Shown in pieces: positions 24,332 through 32,140 of a stretch of 36,014 nt of DNA (within the stretch, counting starts at the first letter, position 1; every line of letters starts with the position of its first letter). The notes beneath the pieces are model-generated. The model was not told the DNA's origin, made no database searches, and worked only from the letters and a program-made list of their open reading frames with translations. The stretch comes from Candidatus Krumholzibacteriia bacterium. GTDB lineage: Bacteria; Krumholzibacteriota; Krumholzibacteriia; LZORAL124-64-63. A program made the translations under genes and the position numbers. The stretch is from NCBI GenBank assembly GCA_024763215.1, contig JANTFX010000021.1, positions 1 to 36,014 of the forward strand, read 5' to 3'.

Positions 24332-24356
24332 GCCTCCACGTCGGATCCAGTTGCAG

Positions 24357-24385
24357 GAGCCGGGTTTGAGCCCGGCTCTTTTTTT
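24357..24385 (+). terminator. Intrinsic terminator after the PilZ gene
   Basis: GAGCCGGG (24357-24364) pairs with CCCGGCTC (24371-24378) around a 6-nt loop and is followed by T7 (24379-24385). It insulates the PilZ unit from the sigma-28 promoter that starts 14 bases later. Confidence 0.92.
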
Positions 24386-24398
24386 GTCCCCTTGACCG

Positions 24399-24425
24399 TA
24401 AAGTTTCCCCTGACAGTGCCGATCT
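24399..24425 (+). promoter_or_regulatory. Sigma-28 (FliA) flagellar promoter
   Basis: TAAAGTTT (24399-24406), an 11-base spacer, then GCCGATCT (24418-24425). The consensus is TAAAGTTT-N11-GCCGATAA, so the -35 is perfect and the -10 is 6/8 with exact spacing. Start near 24432 leaves a leader of about 44 nt to the GTG of the receiver-kinase gene. Confidence 0.75.
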
Positions 24426-24475
24426 TCAACCCAGGAACATCGCGTCCTTTTGTCCGGCGTTAAGATGGGAGCACC

Positions 24476-25969
24476 GTGGAAGACCAGGTCAAAACCAGAA
24501 CCATCCTCGTGGTGGATGATTCGCCCCCTACCAGGATGTTTTTCCGGCGATCGCTGGAGATGCAGGGCTACCGCGTGCTGACCGCCGTAGACGGCAAGAG
24601 CGGGGCGGCCGAGGCCATGTCGAATCTGCCGGACCTGATCCTCCTGGACAAGGAAATGCCGGGCATGGACGGATTCCAGGTCAGCAAGACCCTGCGGCAG
24701 CACCAGCAGACCCGTGGGATTCCCATCCTGATGATCAGCTCGGCGAGCGACGCCAGCGAGAGGATCAAGGGGCTGGAAATGGGGGCTGATGATTTCATCC
24801 CCAAGGGTGTCTCCAGCCAGGAGCTCAATTCCAAGATCCGGGCCTTCCTGCGCATCAAGGATCTGCAGGACCAGCTCCAGAAGGAATCGGACAAGCTGAA
24901 CCAGATTTTCCGTTTCCTGCACGAGCCGGTGGCCATCTGTTCCGCGGACGACCATCTGGTGCTGTCGAGCAAGGTGTTCCTGCGCCTTTTCCGCCTCCCG
25001 CCGGACGTGGCCCGCTTCAAGACCATGACCGAGATCTTCCGCACCGTCGGCGTGACCGACGAGGTCATCCGGACCATGGCCCGGGGGTGCCAGGAGGAAC
25101 TGCAGTTCGCGATCTCGGTGGACGGCGAGCAGACCCACCTGCGGGGCAGAACCGCGCCCATAGCCCTGGCTAACGATGAACACGCCATCGCCTACATTTT
25201 CCGCGACATCACGCGGGAGGTGCAGGACGAGAAGATGAAGGCCGACTTCCATTCCATGATCGCGCACGATCTGCGCTCGCCGATGTCCGTCATCCAGGGT
25301 TACGTCTCCCTGATGGCCAGCGGGAAGACCGGGGATGTCAACGCGACGCAGAAGGAATTTCTCGGCAACGTGAATCGCAAGATCAAGGAAATGACCACCC
25401 TGCTCAACGACTTCCTCGATATGTCCAAGATGGACGCGGGGTTCGTGAACCTCAAGCGGACCAGGCTGGAACTGACGGCTCTGCTGGAGGAGGTCGTCGA
25501 CGATCTCGGCCCCATGGCCGAGTCCAAGGCCCTCTCGGTGACCCTCGAAAGCCCCGGCGAGGGCCTGTTCGTGGATGCGGACCCCCTGCGCCTTACGCAG
25601 ATCTTGCGCAACCTGCTGTCCAACGCCATCAAGTACAACCAGGAAAACGGCTGGATCAAGGTCGCGGCGAGCGCCGGCGACGGCGTGGCGCGGATCACCA
25701 TCGCCGACGGGGGGATCGGCATGTCGCCCGAGGAACTCGCCGTCCTTTTCCACCCCTACACCCGGGGGAAGACAGAGCGGCAGATCAAGGGCGTGGGCCT
25801 GGGCGTGGTGATCGTCAAGAAGCTGGTCGAAGCCCACGGGGGAACCGTCGAGGTGGCCAGCACGCCCGGGCAGGGATCGACCTTCACCTTCACCATCCCT
25901 CTGCACACCGGGGCCGCCGCCGACCAGGGCGCTGTGTTCGAAGAGCCGGAACCGGCCTCCGTCAATTAA
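24476..25969 (+). CDS. Response-regulator/PAS/histidine kinase hybrid
   Basis: This 497-residue soluble protein is organised as receiver, PAS-like and kinase domains, with no TM segments. The receiver (about 8-126) has D14-D15, phospho-acceptor D58 (LILLDKEMPGMDG) and K110. A coiled linker (about 127-145) and a PAS-like domain (about 146-248, ending FRDITREVQDE) follow. The HisKA domain has H264 (FHSMIAHDLRSPMS). The HATPase has N383 (RNLLSNAIKYN), IADGGIGM and a GLGVVIVKKLVEAHGG lid. The start is a GTG. Because the receiver is N-terminal, it probably takes phosphate from another kinase or senses its state. The sigma-28 promoter upstream places it in the late flagellar or chemotaxis regulon. 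Confidence 0.88.
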   Translation: MEDQVKTRTILVVDDSPPTRMFFRRSLEMQGYRVLTAVDGKSGAAEAMSNLPDLILLDKEMPGMDGFQVSKTLRQHQQTRGIPILMISSASDASERIKGLEMGADDFIPKGVSSQELNSKIRAFLRIKDLQDQLQKESDKLNQIFRFLHEPVAICSADDHLVLSSKVFLRLFRLPPDVARFKTMTEIFRTVGVTDEVIRTMARGCQEELQFAISVDGEQTHLRGRTAPIALANDEHAIAYIFRDITREVQDEKMKADFHSMIAHDLRSPMSVIQGYVSLMASGKTGDVNATQKEFLGNVNRKIKEMTTLLNDFLDMSKMDAGFVNLKRTRLELTALLEEVVDDLGPMAESKALSVTLESPGEGLFVDADPLRLTQILRNLLSNAIKYNQENGWIKVAASAGDGVARITIADGGIGMSPEELAVLFHPYTRGKTERQIKGVGLGVVIVKKLVEAHGGTVEVASTPGQGSTFTFTIPLHTGAAADQGAVFEEPEPASVN

Positions 25970-26245
25970 TTGGACAGGACCTGACCGGGTTCCTGGCAGT
26001 TGATCCTGCCCTGCACGCAGGACGCGCTGCCGTTTCCCTACCGGAGACGGACCGCCGGGCACCGGAAAAGATTGCCCCCTTCAGGCCCACCTCCTTCCCA
26101 CCATGATTCCGCTGCGTGTAACCGGCTCCGGCGCCTGGGGCTTGCCGCCGCCTTTCCTGCGCGGATCTGTTGATTGCCGTCCGGGGCACCCGGCAGATCC
26201 TGCCGCCTGCCCAGACCCCAGTTGGTGAACCGCTTTTCCCGTCCC
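25970..26245. other. Intergenic region before the flagellar operon
   Basis: No gene is supported. Just past the kinase stop there is a weak hairpin GGCAG/CTGCC (25995-26010) without a T-tract, so readthrough into the flagellar genes is possible. The remainder is GC-rich with no clear sites until the sigma-54 motif at 26246. Confidence 0.4.
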
Positions 26246-26261
26246 AGGCATGCACCTTGCG
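26246..26261 (+). promoter_or_regulatory. Likely sigma-54 promoter of the flgF-csrA operon
   Basis: AGGCATGCACCTTGCG has GG (26247-26248) and GC (26259-26260) exactly 10 bases apart, GGCA and TTGC cores intact, with two mismatches to TGGCACG. The predicted start near 26272 lies 44 bases before the flgF GTG. Sigma-54 control of rod and ring genes is common in polar flagellates. Confidence 0.55.
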
Positions 26262-26315
26262 GAAAATGCCCGGATGACCAGGTCCGGACGCCCCGGACCC
26301 GGGAAAGGATGCACC

Positions 26316-27077
26316 GTGATTCGCAGCCTCAACACCGCCGAAAAAGCCATGCAGGTCCTGCAGGTGAAAATCGATGCCCTGGCCAACAACCTGGCCAACG
26401 CCGATTCCACCGGCTTTCGCCAGGTCCTGACCCGTGTCGCGGAGAAGTCCGATCCCGCGCTCAGGCCTGCTGCCGGGGGCACCCAAGGCACAGGATCACC
26501 GGCCAAGGCCGGCAGTGTGCCCCTGGAACTCACCAACGCCCTGGACGCCAGGCCGGGGGCCATCAAGGCCACCGGTCGGCAGACGGACCTGGCCCTGATG
26601 GGCAAGGGTTTCTTCGTGGTGTCCAGCCCGGGCGGGGAACGGTACACGCGCAACGGCTCCTTCATGCTCAACGAACAAAGGCAATTGACCACCCCGGACG
26701 GATTGCTGGTCCAGGGTGACGGGGGCCCTCTGACCATCGAGGGTTCCTCGATGAGCGTCGAACCCGACGGCACCATCACCAGCGACGGCAATGTCGTGGG
26801 CAGATTGAAGATCGTGGATTTCGACAAGCCCTTCCGCCTCGAGCACCAGGGCGCCAACCTGCTCAAGGCGCCGGCGGATATGGCGGCCCAGGCCTTGCCC
26901 AAGCAGGATACGGTCGTGGCCCAGGGCCACCTCGAGGGCAGCAATGTCAACCCCATCGACACGCTGGTGGCGATGATCGAGGCCCAGCGGGCCTTCGAGG
27001 TCCAGGCCAAGATCATGACCACCGAGGACGAGATGCTGAACAAGGCGGTCAATTACCTGCCCCGGGCCACGGGGTAG
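26316..27077 (+). CDS. flgF: Flagellar proximal rod protein FlgF
   Basis: This 253-residue protein of the FlgF/FlgG rod-hook family forms part of the rod crossing the periplasm and is exported by the flagellar type III system, with no signal peptide. The GTG at 26316 is chosen for GAAAGGA upstream and because the conserved N-terminus begins there (VIRSLNTAEKAMQ, then ALANNLANADSTGFRQ). The central FlgE/F/G segment is ALMGKGFFVVSSPGGERYTRNGSF. The C-terminal helix EGSNVNPIDTLVAMIEAQRAFEVQAKIM is the family D0 motif. The divergence from the more canonical FlgG next door, and gene order, support FlgF. Confidence 0.85.
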   Translation: MIRSLNTAEKAMQVLQVKIDALANNLANADSTGFRQVLTRVAEKSDPALRPAAGGTQGTGSPAKAGSVPLELTNALDARPGAIKATGRQTDLALMGKGFFVVSSPGGERYTRNGSFMLNEQRQLTTPDGLLVQGDGGPLTIEGSSMSVEPDGTITSDGNVVGRLKIVDFDKPFRLEHQGANLLKAPADMAAQALPKQDTVVAQGHLEGSNVNPIDTLVAMIEAQRAFEVQAKIMTTEDEMLNKAVNYLPRATG

Positions 27078-27102
27078 CGATGAAACGAAAGGGTGAAAAC
27101 TC

Positions 27103-27894
27103 ATGATTCGAGCCATGGGGACCGCTGCTTCGGGCATGAAGGCCCAGCAGATGAACATCGACACCATCGCCAACAACCTGGCGAACGTCAACACCACGGG
27201 CTACAAGCGCAGCCACGCCGAGTTCCAGGACCTGCTCTACGAGAAGGTCATGCCCGGCGACCAGGTGGATTCCCAGGGGCGGGTCAACCCAAACCGGGTC
27301 GAGGTCGGGCACGGGGTCAAGCTCGTGGCCACGAACAAGAACTTCAGCCAGGGCACCGTGGTCTCCTCGGGCAACCCCCTGGACGTCATGATCGAGGGCA
27401 ACGGTTTCTTCCAGCTGAAGCTTCCCGACGGCACCATCGCCTATTCGCGCGACGGGGGTTTCAAGATGGACGCGGACGGGAACGTGGTCAATTCGGCCGG
27501 GTACCCCCTGGAGCCGGCCATCCAGATCCCGCAGGACGCCATGGAGGTGGGGATCTCCCGCGACGGCGTCGTCAGCGTGGTCACTTCGGGCGACACCGCC
27601 AACGTGCAGGAGATCGGGCAGATCGAGCTGGCTCGTTTCCCCAACGCGGCCGGCCTGCAGGCCCGGGGCGGGAACCTGTTCCTCGAATCGCCCGGCAGCG
27701 GCGCACCCATCCTGGCCAACCCCGGCCTGGACGGTATGGGGGAGACCGCATCCGGTTTTCTGGAGATGAGCAACGTCGAGACGGTCGACGAGCTGGTCAA
27801 CATGATCTCGGCACAGCGCGCGTACGAGCTGAACTCCAAGACCATCACCATGGCCGACGAGATGCTGCAAACCATCAACAGGCTCAAGCGCTAG
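27103..27894 (+). CDS. flgG: Flagellar distal rod protein FlgG
   Basis: This 263-residue protein is of canonical FlgG length. The N-terminal helix MIRAMGTAASGMKAQQMNIDTIANNLANVNTTGYKR is highly typical. The L-stretch segment RVEVGHGVKLVAT, the IEGNGFFQLKLPDGTIAYSRDG core and the C-terminal EMSNVETVDELVNMISAQRAYELNSKTI complete the family pattern. It assembles the distal rod that passes through the P and L rings. It follows flgF after 25 bases with AAAGGG upstream. Confidence 0.95.
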   Translation: MIRAMGTAASGMKAQQMNIDTIANNLANVNTTGYKRSHAEFQDLLYEKVMPGDQVDSQGRVNPNRVEVGHGVKLVATNKNFSQGTVVSSGNPLDVMIEGNGFFQLKLPDGTIAYSRDGGFKMDADGNVVNSAGYPLEPAIQIPQDAMEVGISRDGVVSVVTSGDTANVQEIGQIELARFPNAAGLQARGGNLFLESPGSGAPILANPGLDGMGETASGFLEMSNVETVDELVNMISAQRAYELNSKTITMADEMLQTINRLKR

Positions 27895-27904
27895 GAGCGT
27901 GGTA

Positions 27905-28858
27905 GTGCTGGATTTCCGTCTGAAGTTCCTGTTGCCGGTGCTGCTGGCCTGGTCCCTGACCGGGCCCGCGGCCGCCGCACCATGGCTGTGCACCTTGCCC
28001 GACAGCCTGGTGGTGCCCGCAGGGAACGTGACCTTGCGGGATCTGTCCACCTCGCCCGTGCCATCGGCTGCGGCCAGGATCCTGCTCGTGGCCGGCGGTC
28101 AGCCCGGGACCACCGTGGTCCTCGACCGCCGCACCATCCTGCGGCGCCTGGTATCCCAGCGGCTGGCGGGCGGGGTCGGCTTTCGGGGGGCCGACACGAC
28201 GGTCCTGGTGTTCCGGGGGCGCGTCACGGCGGCTTCGCGCCTGCAGGAGATCATGAAGAAGGCTCTGGAGCCCTATCTGCCCGACGCGGCGCCCGGTGCG
28301 CCGGCCACCTGGCTGGAACTCCAGTACACGGGTGGGGATCTGGGCACCGACGGGGAATTTTCCCTGACGCCCATGTGGTCGGGCACGCTGCGCCCCGGTC
28401 GTCAGGCCATCCGCTTCGGGTTCCAGGATGGTGGCCGCAGCCGGGTTTTGCCCGTGGCGGTGATCGTGCACCACTTCGCACAGGTCGCCCGCAGCAGCCG
28501 CCGGATTCCCCATGGGGCCAGGCTGGAAGACGGCAGCTTCACGTGGGAATGGGTCGACCTCGCGGACGGCCCGCAGGGCCGGGTCACCGGACGCAGGGCC
28601 CTGTCCGGATTGCTGGCCGCGCGAACCCTGGAAGCCGGCAGCATCCTGCTTGAGCAGGACCTGAAGAGCCCGCCGGTGATCCTGGCCGGCGACCCGGTGG
28701 AATTGAAACTGGGCCGGGGCGGGGTGCTGGTCTCGGTGCGGGCTTACGCGCGCCGGGAAGGCTCCCTCGGGCAGACCATCCCCGTGAAGAACCAATTGAC
28801 CGGACAACTGGTCAACGCCCGGGTGGCAGGACCCGGAGTCGTTGAATGGAGGTATTGA
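27905..28858 (+). CDS. flgA: Flagellar P-ring assembly chaperone FlgA
   Basis: This 317-residue periplasmic protein starts at the GTG at 27905, since AGGAG (27893-27897) is then 7 bases away; GTG 27899 would be too close. The signal peptide is about 1-22 (FLLPVLLAWSLTGPAAAA). The C-terminal SAF/beta-clip domain (about 195-317) is recognisable from RRIPHGARLEDGSFTWEW, LEAGSILLEQDLKSPPVILAGDPVEL and LGQTIPVKNQLTGQLVNARV. It helps FlgI assemble around the rod. The N-terminal half (about 25-190) is poorly conserved and longer than in enterobacteria. Confidence 0.87.
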   Translation: MLDFRLKFLLPVLLAWSLTGPAAAAPWLCTLPDSLVVPAGNVTLRDLSTSPVPSAAARILLVAGGQPGTTVVLDRRTILRRLVSQRLAGGVGFRGADTTVLVFRGRVTAASRLQEIMKKALEPYLPDAAPGAPATWLELQYTGGDLGTDGEFSLTPMWSGTLRPGRQAIRFGFQDGGRSRVLPVAVIVHHFAQVARSSRRIPHGARLEDGSFTWEWVDLADGPQGRVTGRRALSGLLAARTLEAGSILLEQDLKSPPVILAGDPVELKLGRGGVLVSVRAYARREGSLGQTIPVKNQLTGQLVNARVAGPGVVEWRY

Positions 28859-28860
28859 AC

Positions 28861-29484
28861 GTGGGCAGCATTCTGAAAGCCACAAGGCGCATGGGCACGG
28901 GTCCGCTGCTGGTGGCAGCGCTATGTCTGGGCGGGGTCGGTCTCCTGGTTTCGGGTCCGGCAGGGGCGGGGACGCCGCTTGTCGACTTCGACACGGGCGC
29001 CTCCCTGGTCACCAACCTAAAGGCTCATCATGTGGGCGACCTGCTGACCATCATCATCACCGAGAACGCCAACGCCAACGTGTCCAGCAAGACCAAGGCC
29101 GACAACAAGAGCGAGCACAGCGGCGGGGCCGGCCTGGGTTTCCTCGATTTCATCAAGCCCTGGGGTGTGTCGGCTGAGAACAAGTACAAGGGCGACGGCA
29201 ACACCGAGCGCACGGGATCCCTGGAGGCGGAGATCACCGCCCGCATCGTCGAGGTTCTGCACAACGGGGATCTGCGAATCTCGGGCACGCGGATGGTCAA
29301 CGTCAACGGCGAGAAACAGCTGATCGAGATCACGGGTGTGTGCCGGCAACGCGATATCCGCCCGGACAACACCATCATGAGCACCTACATCTCCGATGCC
29401 CAGATCGCCTACAACGGCGCCGGAATCATCAACGACAACTCCCAGCCGGGGGTCGTCACCAGGATCGTCAACTGGCTTTTCTAG
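28861..29484 (+). CDS. flgH: Flagellar L-ring protein FlgH, without the usual lipobox
   Basis: This 207-residue protein starts at the GTG at 28861, two bases after the flgA stop, with GGAGG inside the end of flgA. It carries the family core: VGDLLTIIITENANA, NKYKGDGNTERTGSLEAEITARIVEV, LRISGTRMVNVNGEKQLIEITGVCRQRDI and the ending GIINDNSQPGVVTRIVNWLF. FlgH is normally an outer-membrane lipoprotein, but here the N-terminus (ALCLGGVGLLVSGPAGAG) has its only cysteine (C22) preceded by Leu inside the hydrophobic core, so a signal peptidase I site after AGA looks more likely. It forms the outer-membrane bushing for the rod. Confidence 0.92.
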   Translation: MGSILKATRRMGTGPLLVAALCLGGVGLLVSGPAGAGTPLVDFDTGASLVTNLKAHHVGDLLTIIITENANANVSSKTKADNKSEHSGGAGLGFLDFIKPWGVSAENKYKGDGNTERTGSLEAEITARIVEVLHNGDLRISGTRMVNVNGEKQLIEITGVCRQRDIRPDNTIMSTYISDAQIAYNGAGIINDNSQPGVVTRIVNWLF

Positions 29485-29492
29485 GAGCTGAC

Positions 29493-30635
29493 ATGGGAAA
29501 CAGGAAAACCTGGATGCGCGGAACGACGCTGCTGCTGCTGGCCGCCCTGGCGGCCGGACCCCTGGGGCCGCTGGCGCGCGCGGAGGCGGCGACCACGGGC
29601 AGGATCAAGGACCTGGCCCTGCTGGAAGGCACCACCTTGGAGCCGCTGGTGGGTTACGGCATCGTGGTGGGGCTGAACGGCACCGGGGACAGCGCCAATG
29701 CGGAAATGACCATGAACTCTTTGGCGACCATGCTGGAGAAGATGGATGTCACCGTGGACCCGGCGGCGCTGAAGCCGAAGAACGTCGCCTCGGTCATGGT
29801 CACGGCCAACATGGATCCCAACTCCAACGTCGGTTCGCGCCTGGATCTGACCGTCAGCTCCGTCAACGACGCCTCGAGCCTGGAAGGCGGGCTGCTGCTG
29901 ATGACCCCCCTGCGGGCTGCCGACGGGACCGTGTGCGTGCTGGGGCAGGGGAACATCTCCATCGGCGGCTTCAACATCAAGACCGGCGAGGGCAACAGCT
30001 TCCGCAAGAACCACGCCCAGGCCGGGATCATCCCCAACGGTGGCACGGTCAAGGTATCCCTGCACGGTTCCTTCGTGCACGACGGCAAGGTTTCGTGGCT
30101 GCTGAACAACCCCGATTTTTCCACCGCCGCCGAGGTGGCCAAGTCCATCAACAAGGCCCTGGGCGCCCCGGTGGCCATGGCCCGGGACGCCCAGCGGATC
30201 GACGTGGCCGTCCCGCAGGACGAGATGGCCAACCCCGTGGGGTTCATCGCACGCATAGGGGAACTCCAGACCAGGTCCGATACGGTGGCACGGGTGGTCC
30301 TGAACGCCCGGACCGGCACCATCATCGTTGGCAAGAACGTCACCCTGAAGGAAGCGGCCGTGGCCCACGGCACCTTGAAAGTGGTCGTCAGGACGGATTA
30401 CGGGGTCTCCCAGCCCAACGCCTTCAACAACAGCGGGCGCACCGTGGTGGTGCCGCAGACCAGCACCAACGTCTCGGACAAGGTGGCCCACGTCGTGGAG
30501 GTTCCCGAAACCAGCACCGTGGCCGACGTGGTGGCCGTGCTGAACGAGATCGGCGCCAGCCCCCGCGACATCATCGCCATCCTGCAGGCCCTCAAGCAGG
30601 CCGGATCGCTGCAGGCCGATCTGGTCCTGATGTAG
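29493..30635 (+). CDS. flgI: Flagellar P-ring protein FlgI
   Basis: This 380-residue periplasmic ring protein starts at the ATG at 29493 behind AGGAG. The signal peptide is about 1-32 (TTLLLLAALAAGPLGPLARAEA). Conserved stretches run the full length: GRIKDLALLEGTTLEPLVGYGIVVGLNGTGDS, KNVASVMVTANM, GSRLDLTVSSVNDASSLEGGLLLMTPL and the C-terminal AVLNEIGASPRDIIAILQALKQAGSLQADLVLM. It forms the ring around the distal rod in the peptidoglycan layer, with FlgA as chaperone. Spacing in the operon is tight: 8 bases from flgH and 9 to flgJ. Confidence 0.95.
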   Translation: MGNRKTWMRGTTLLLLAALAAGPLGPLARAEAATTGRIKDLALLEGTTLEPLVGYGIVVGLNGTGDSANAEMTMNSLATMLEKMDVTVDPAALKPKNVASVMVTANMDPNSNVGSRLDLTVSSVNDASSLEGGLLLMTPLRAADGTVCVLGQGNISIGGFNIKTGEGNSFRKNHAQAGIIPNGGTVKVSLHGSFVHDGKVSWLLNNPDFSTAAEVAKSINKALGAPVAMARDAQRIDVAVPQDEMANPVGFIARIGELQTRSDTVARVVLNARTGTIIVGKNVTLKEAAVAHGTLKVVVRTDYGVSQPNAFNNSGRTVVVPQTSTNVSDKVAHVVEVPETSTVADVVAVLNEIGASPRDIIAILQALKQAGSLQADLVLM

Positions 30636-30644
30636 GAGCGAGCC

Positions 30645-31592
30645 ATGGACCCGCAAGGCATGGGGAACATCAACGGGCCGCAGGGGCCGGTGCGGGGAAA
30701 GGCTCCCGGCACAGCAGCTCCGTCCGCGGCCCACGGCAAGGCCCGGGAGCACCAGGCCCTGGTCCGCGCCGCCCGGCAGTTCGAAGCGGTTTTCCTGAAC
30801 CAACTTATGCAGGCCATGCGCAAGACGGTGCCCGACAACGAGCTGTTCAACAGCAAGGGCCCCATGAAGCTTTACCGGCAGATGCAGGATGCGGAAACGG
30901 CCAAGGCCCTGGCCGCGGGCGACGGCGGGATGGGCATCGCCGATTTGATCGTGCAGCAGCTCAGCACCCGGGAAGATGAACCCGCCGGGGAGCCGGCTGC
31001 GGGCTCGGGAATGTTGCCCCTGGACACTTCGTCCCCTGCGAGGCAGGTGGAACAATACCGGCGCCTATCCCTGCTGAATGATGGAACCGGGCAGGCCACG
31101 CGGCTGCGTTCGCTGGCGGCCCGGCAGGGTAGGGCCGTGGCGGACACCTTGCAGCGTTTCGAACCCCAGCTCCGGTCCGCGGCCGAGGACGCCGGGCTGC
31201 CTCCGGAGCTGCTGTTGGCCGTAGTCATGGAAGAGTCGGGAGGTGACCCGGGGGCGACTTCGCCCAAGGGGGCCCGCGGCCTCATGCAGTTGATGCCGGC
31301 CACGGCGGCCGAGTTGGGTGTGCGCGATCCGGTCCATCCCGGACAGAACCTGCTGGGAGGCGCCCGCTACCTGGCCCGGCTGTTGCGGAAGTACGACGGC
31401 GACTTGGATCTTTCCCTGGCGGCCTACAACGCCGGGCCCGGCACCGTCGACAGGGCCGGGCGCCAAGTGCCCCCCTTCCGGGAGACCCGCCGCTACGTGG
31501 ACCGGGTCCGTAATCGCTTTCATGAGCTCGGTGGCACGGATCTGGCCCTTCCCGGGGGGGACGGTCCGAGTCAATCCCTGAAACCGGAGTAG
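30645..31592 (+). CDS. flgJ: FlgJ-type rod-cap protein fused to an SLT lytic transglycosylase
   Basis: This 315-residue protein has two domains. Residues about 35-108 are the FlgJ N-terminal rod-binding domain (RAARQFEAVFLNQLMQAMRKTVP, MKLYRQMQDAETAKALA). Residues about 175-300 are an SLT/goose-lysozyme-like lytic transglycosylase with catalytic E197 in VVMEESGGDPGA, then PKGARGLMQLMPATA and LSLAAYNAGPGTVDR. Enterobacterial FlgJ instead carries a GH73 glucosaminidase, so the wall-cutting half is of a different enzyme class. There is no signal peptide, which fits export by the flagellar system. It caps the growing rod while opening the murein. Confidence 0.9.
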   Translation: MDPQGMGNINGPQGPVRGKAPGTAAPSAAHGKAREHQALVRAARQFEAVFLNQLMQAMRKTVPDNELFNSKGPMKLYRQMQDAETAKALAAGDGGMGIADLIVQQLSTREDEPAGEPAAGSGMLPLDTSSPARQVEQYRRLSLLNDGTGQATRLRSLAARQGRAVADTLQRFEPQLRSAAEDAGLPPELLLAVVMEESGGDPGATSPKGARGLMQLMPATAAELGVRDPVHPGQNLLGGARYLARLLRKYDGDLDLSLAAYNAGPGTVDRAGRQVPPFRETRRYVDRVRNRFHELGGTDLALPGGDGPSQSLKPE

Positions 31593-31596
31593 AACC

Positions 31597-32130
31597 ATGC
31601 AGGTTGAAACACGGCATTTATCGCCTACCGAGGAAGATCTTCAGGTCCTGGCCGAATTGCTGGGGCGCGAAGATGAGCATTACAGGCGCCTGTTACGGCT
31701 GGCCTGGCGGCAAAATTCCTACATGAAGCGGCAAGATGTGGACCGGTTGGAGGCCAATTCCCGGGATTGGACGCGTTATCTGGCCCAGGCCCACCTTGCC
31801 CGCGCGGCGCGCGAGAAGTTCCTGAACGCGCTGGGCCGGCAAATGGGCATCAATGTGCAGCCTGGAAACATCTCGGCGTTTCTGGGGGGGCCGCCCTCCC
31901 CGGCGCGGGATCAGGTCAGGGCGCTGCTGGCCCGCATCAAGCGCACGGCCCTGAAGCTGGCCCGTCAGAACCAGCTCAACCGGTCCCTGGCGGAGTTCTG
32001 TTTGGATCTGGTCCAAGAGGAAAGCGAGATCTTCAAGCGCTGCGTCCTGGATGATCCCTCCGGATGCTATGGCGAGGATGCACGCAAGGCGGACCGTGGC
32101 CCCGGGGGCGTTCTGGTCCGCCAAGCCTGA
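31597..32130 (+). CDS. flgN: FlgN-like flagellar export chaperone
   Basis: This 177-residue predicted all-helical cytoplasmic protein lies between flgJ and flgK, where FlgN is normally found. FlgN escorts the hook-filament junction proteins FlgK and FlgL to the export gate. The helical pattern (EEDLQVLAELLGREDEHYRRLLRLAWRQNSYMKRQDVDRLE, later RIKRTALKLARQNQLNRSLAEFCLDLV) matches the FlgN family loosely, including the conserved late Asn residues. The C-terminal 25 residues look disordered. Identity rests on fold pattern and position. No flgM anti-sigma gene precedes it. Confidence 0.72.
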   Translation: MQVETRHLSPTEEDLQVLAELLGREDEHYRRLLRLAWRQNSYMKRQDVDRLEANSRDWTRYLAQAHLARAAREKFLNALGRQMGINVQPGNISAFLGGPPSPARDQVRALLARIKRTALKLARQNQLNRSLAEFCLDLVQEESEIFKRCVLDDPSGCYGEDARKADRGPGGVLVRQA

Positions 32131-32140
32131 AAGGAAAATC

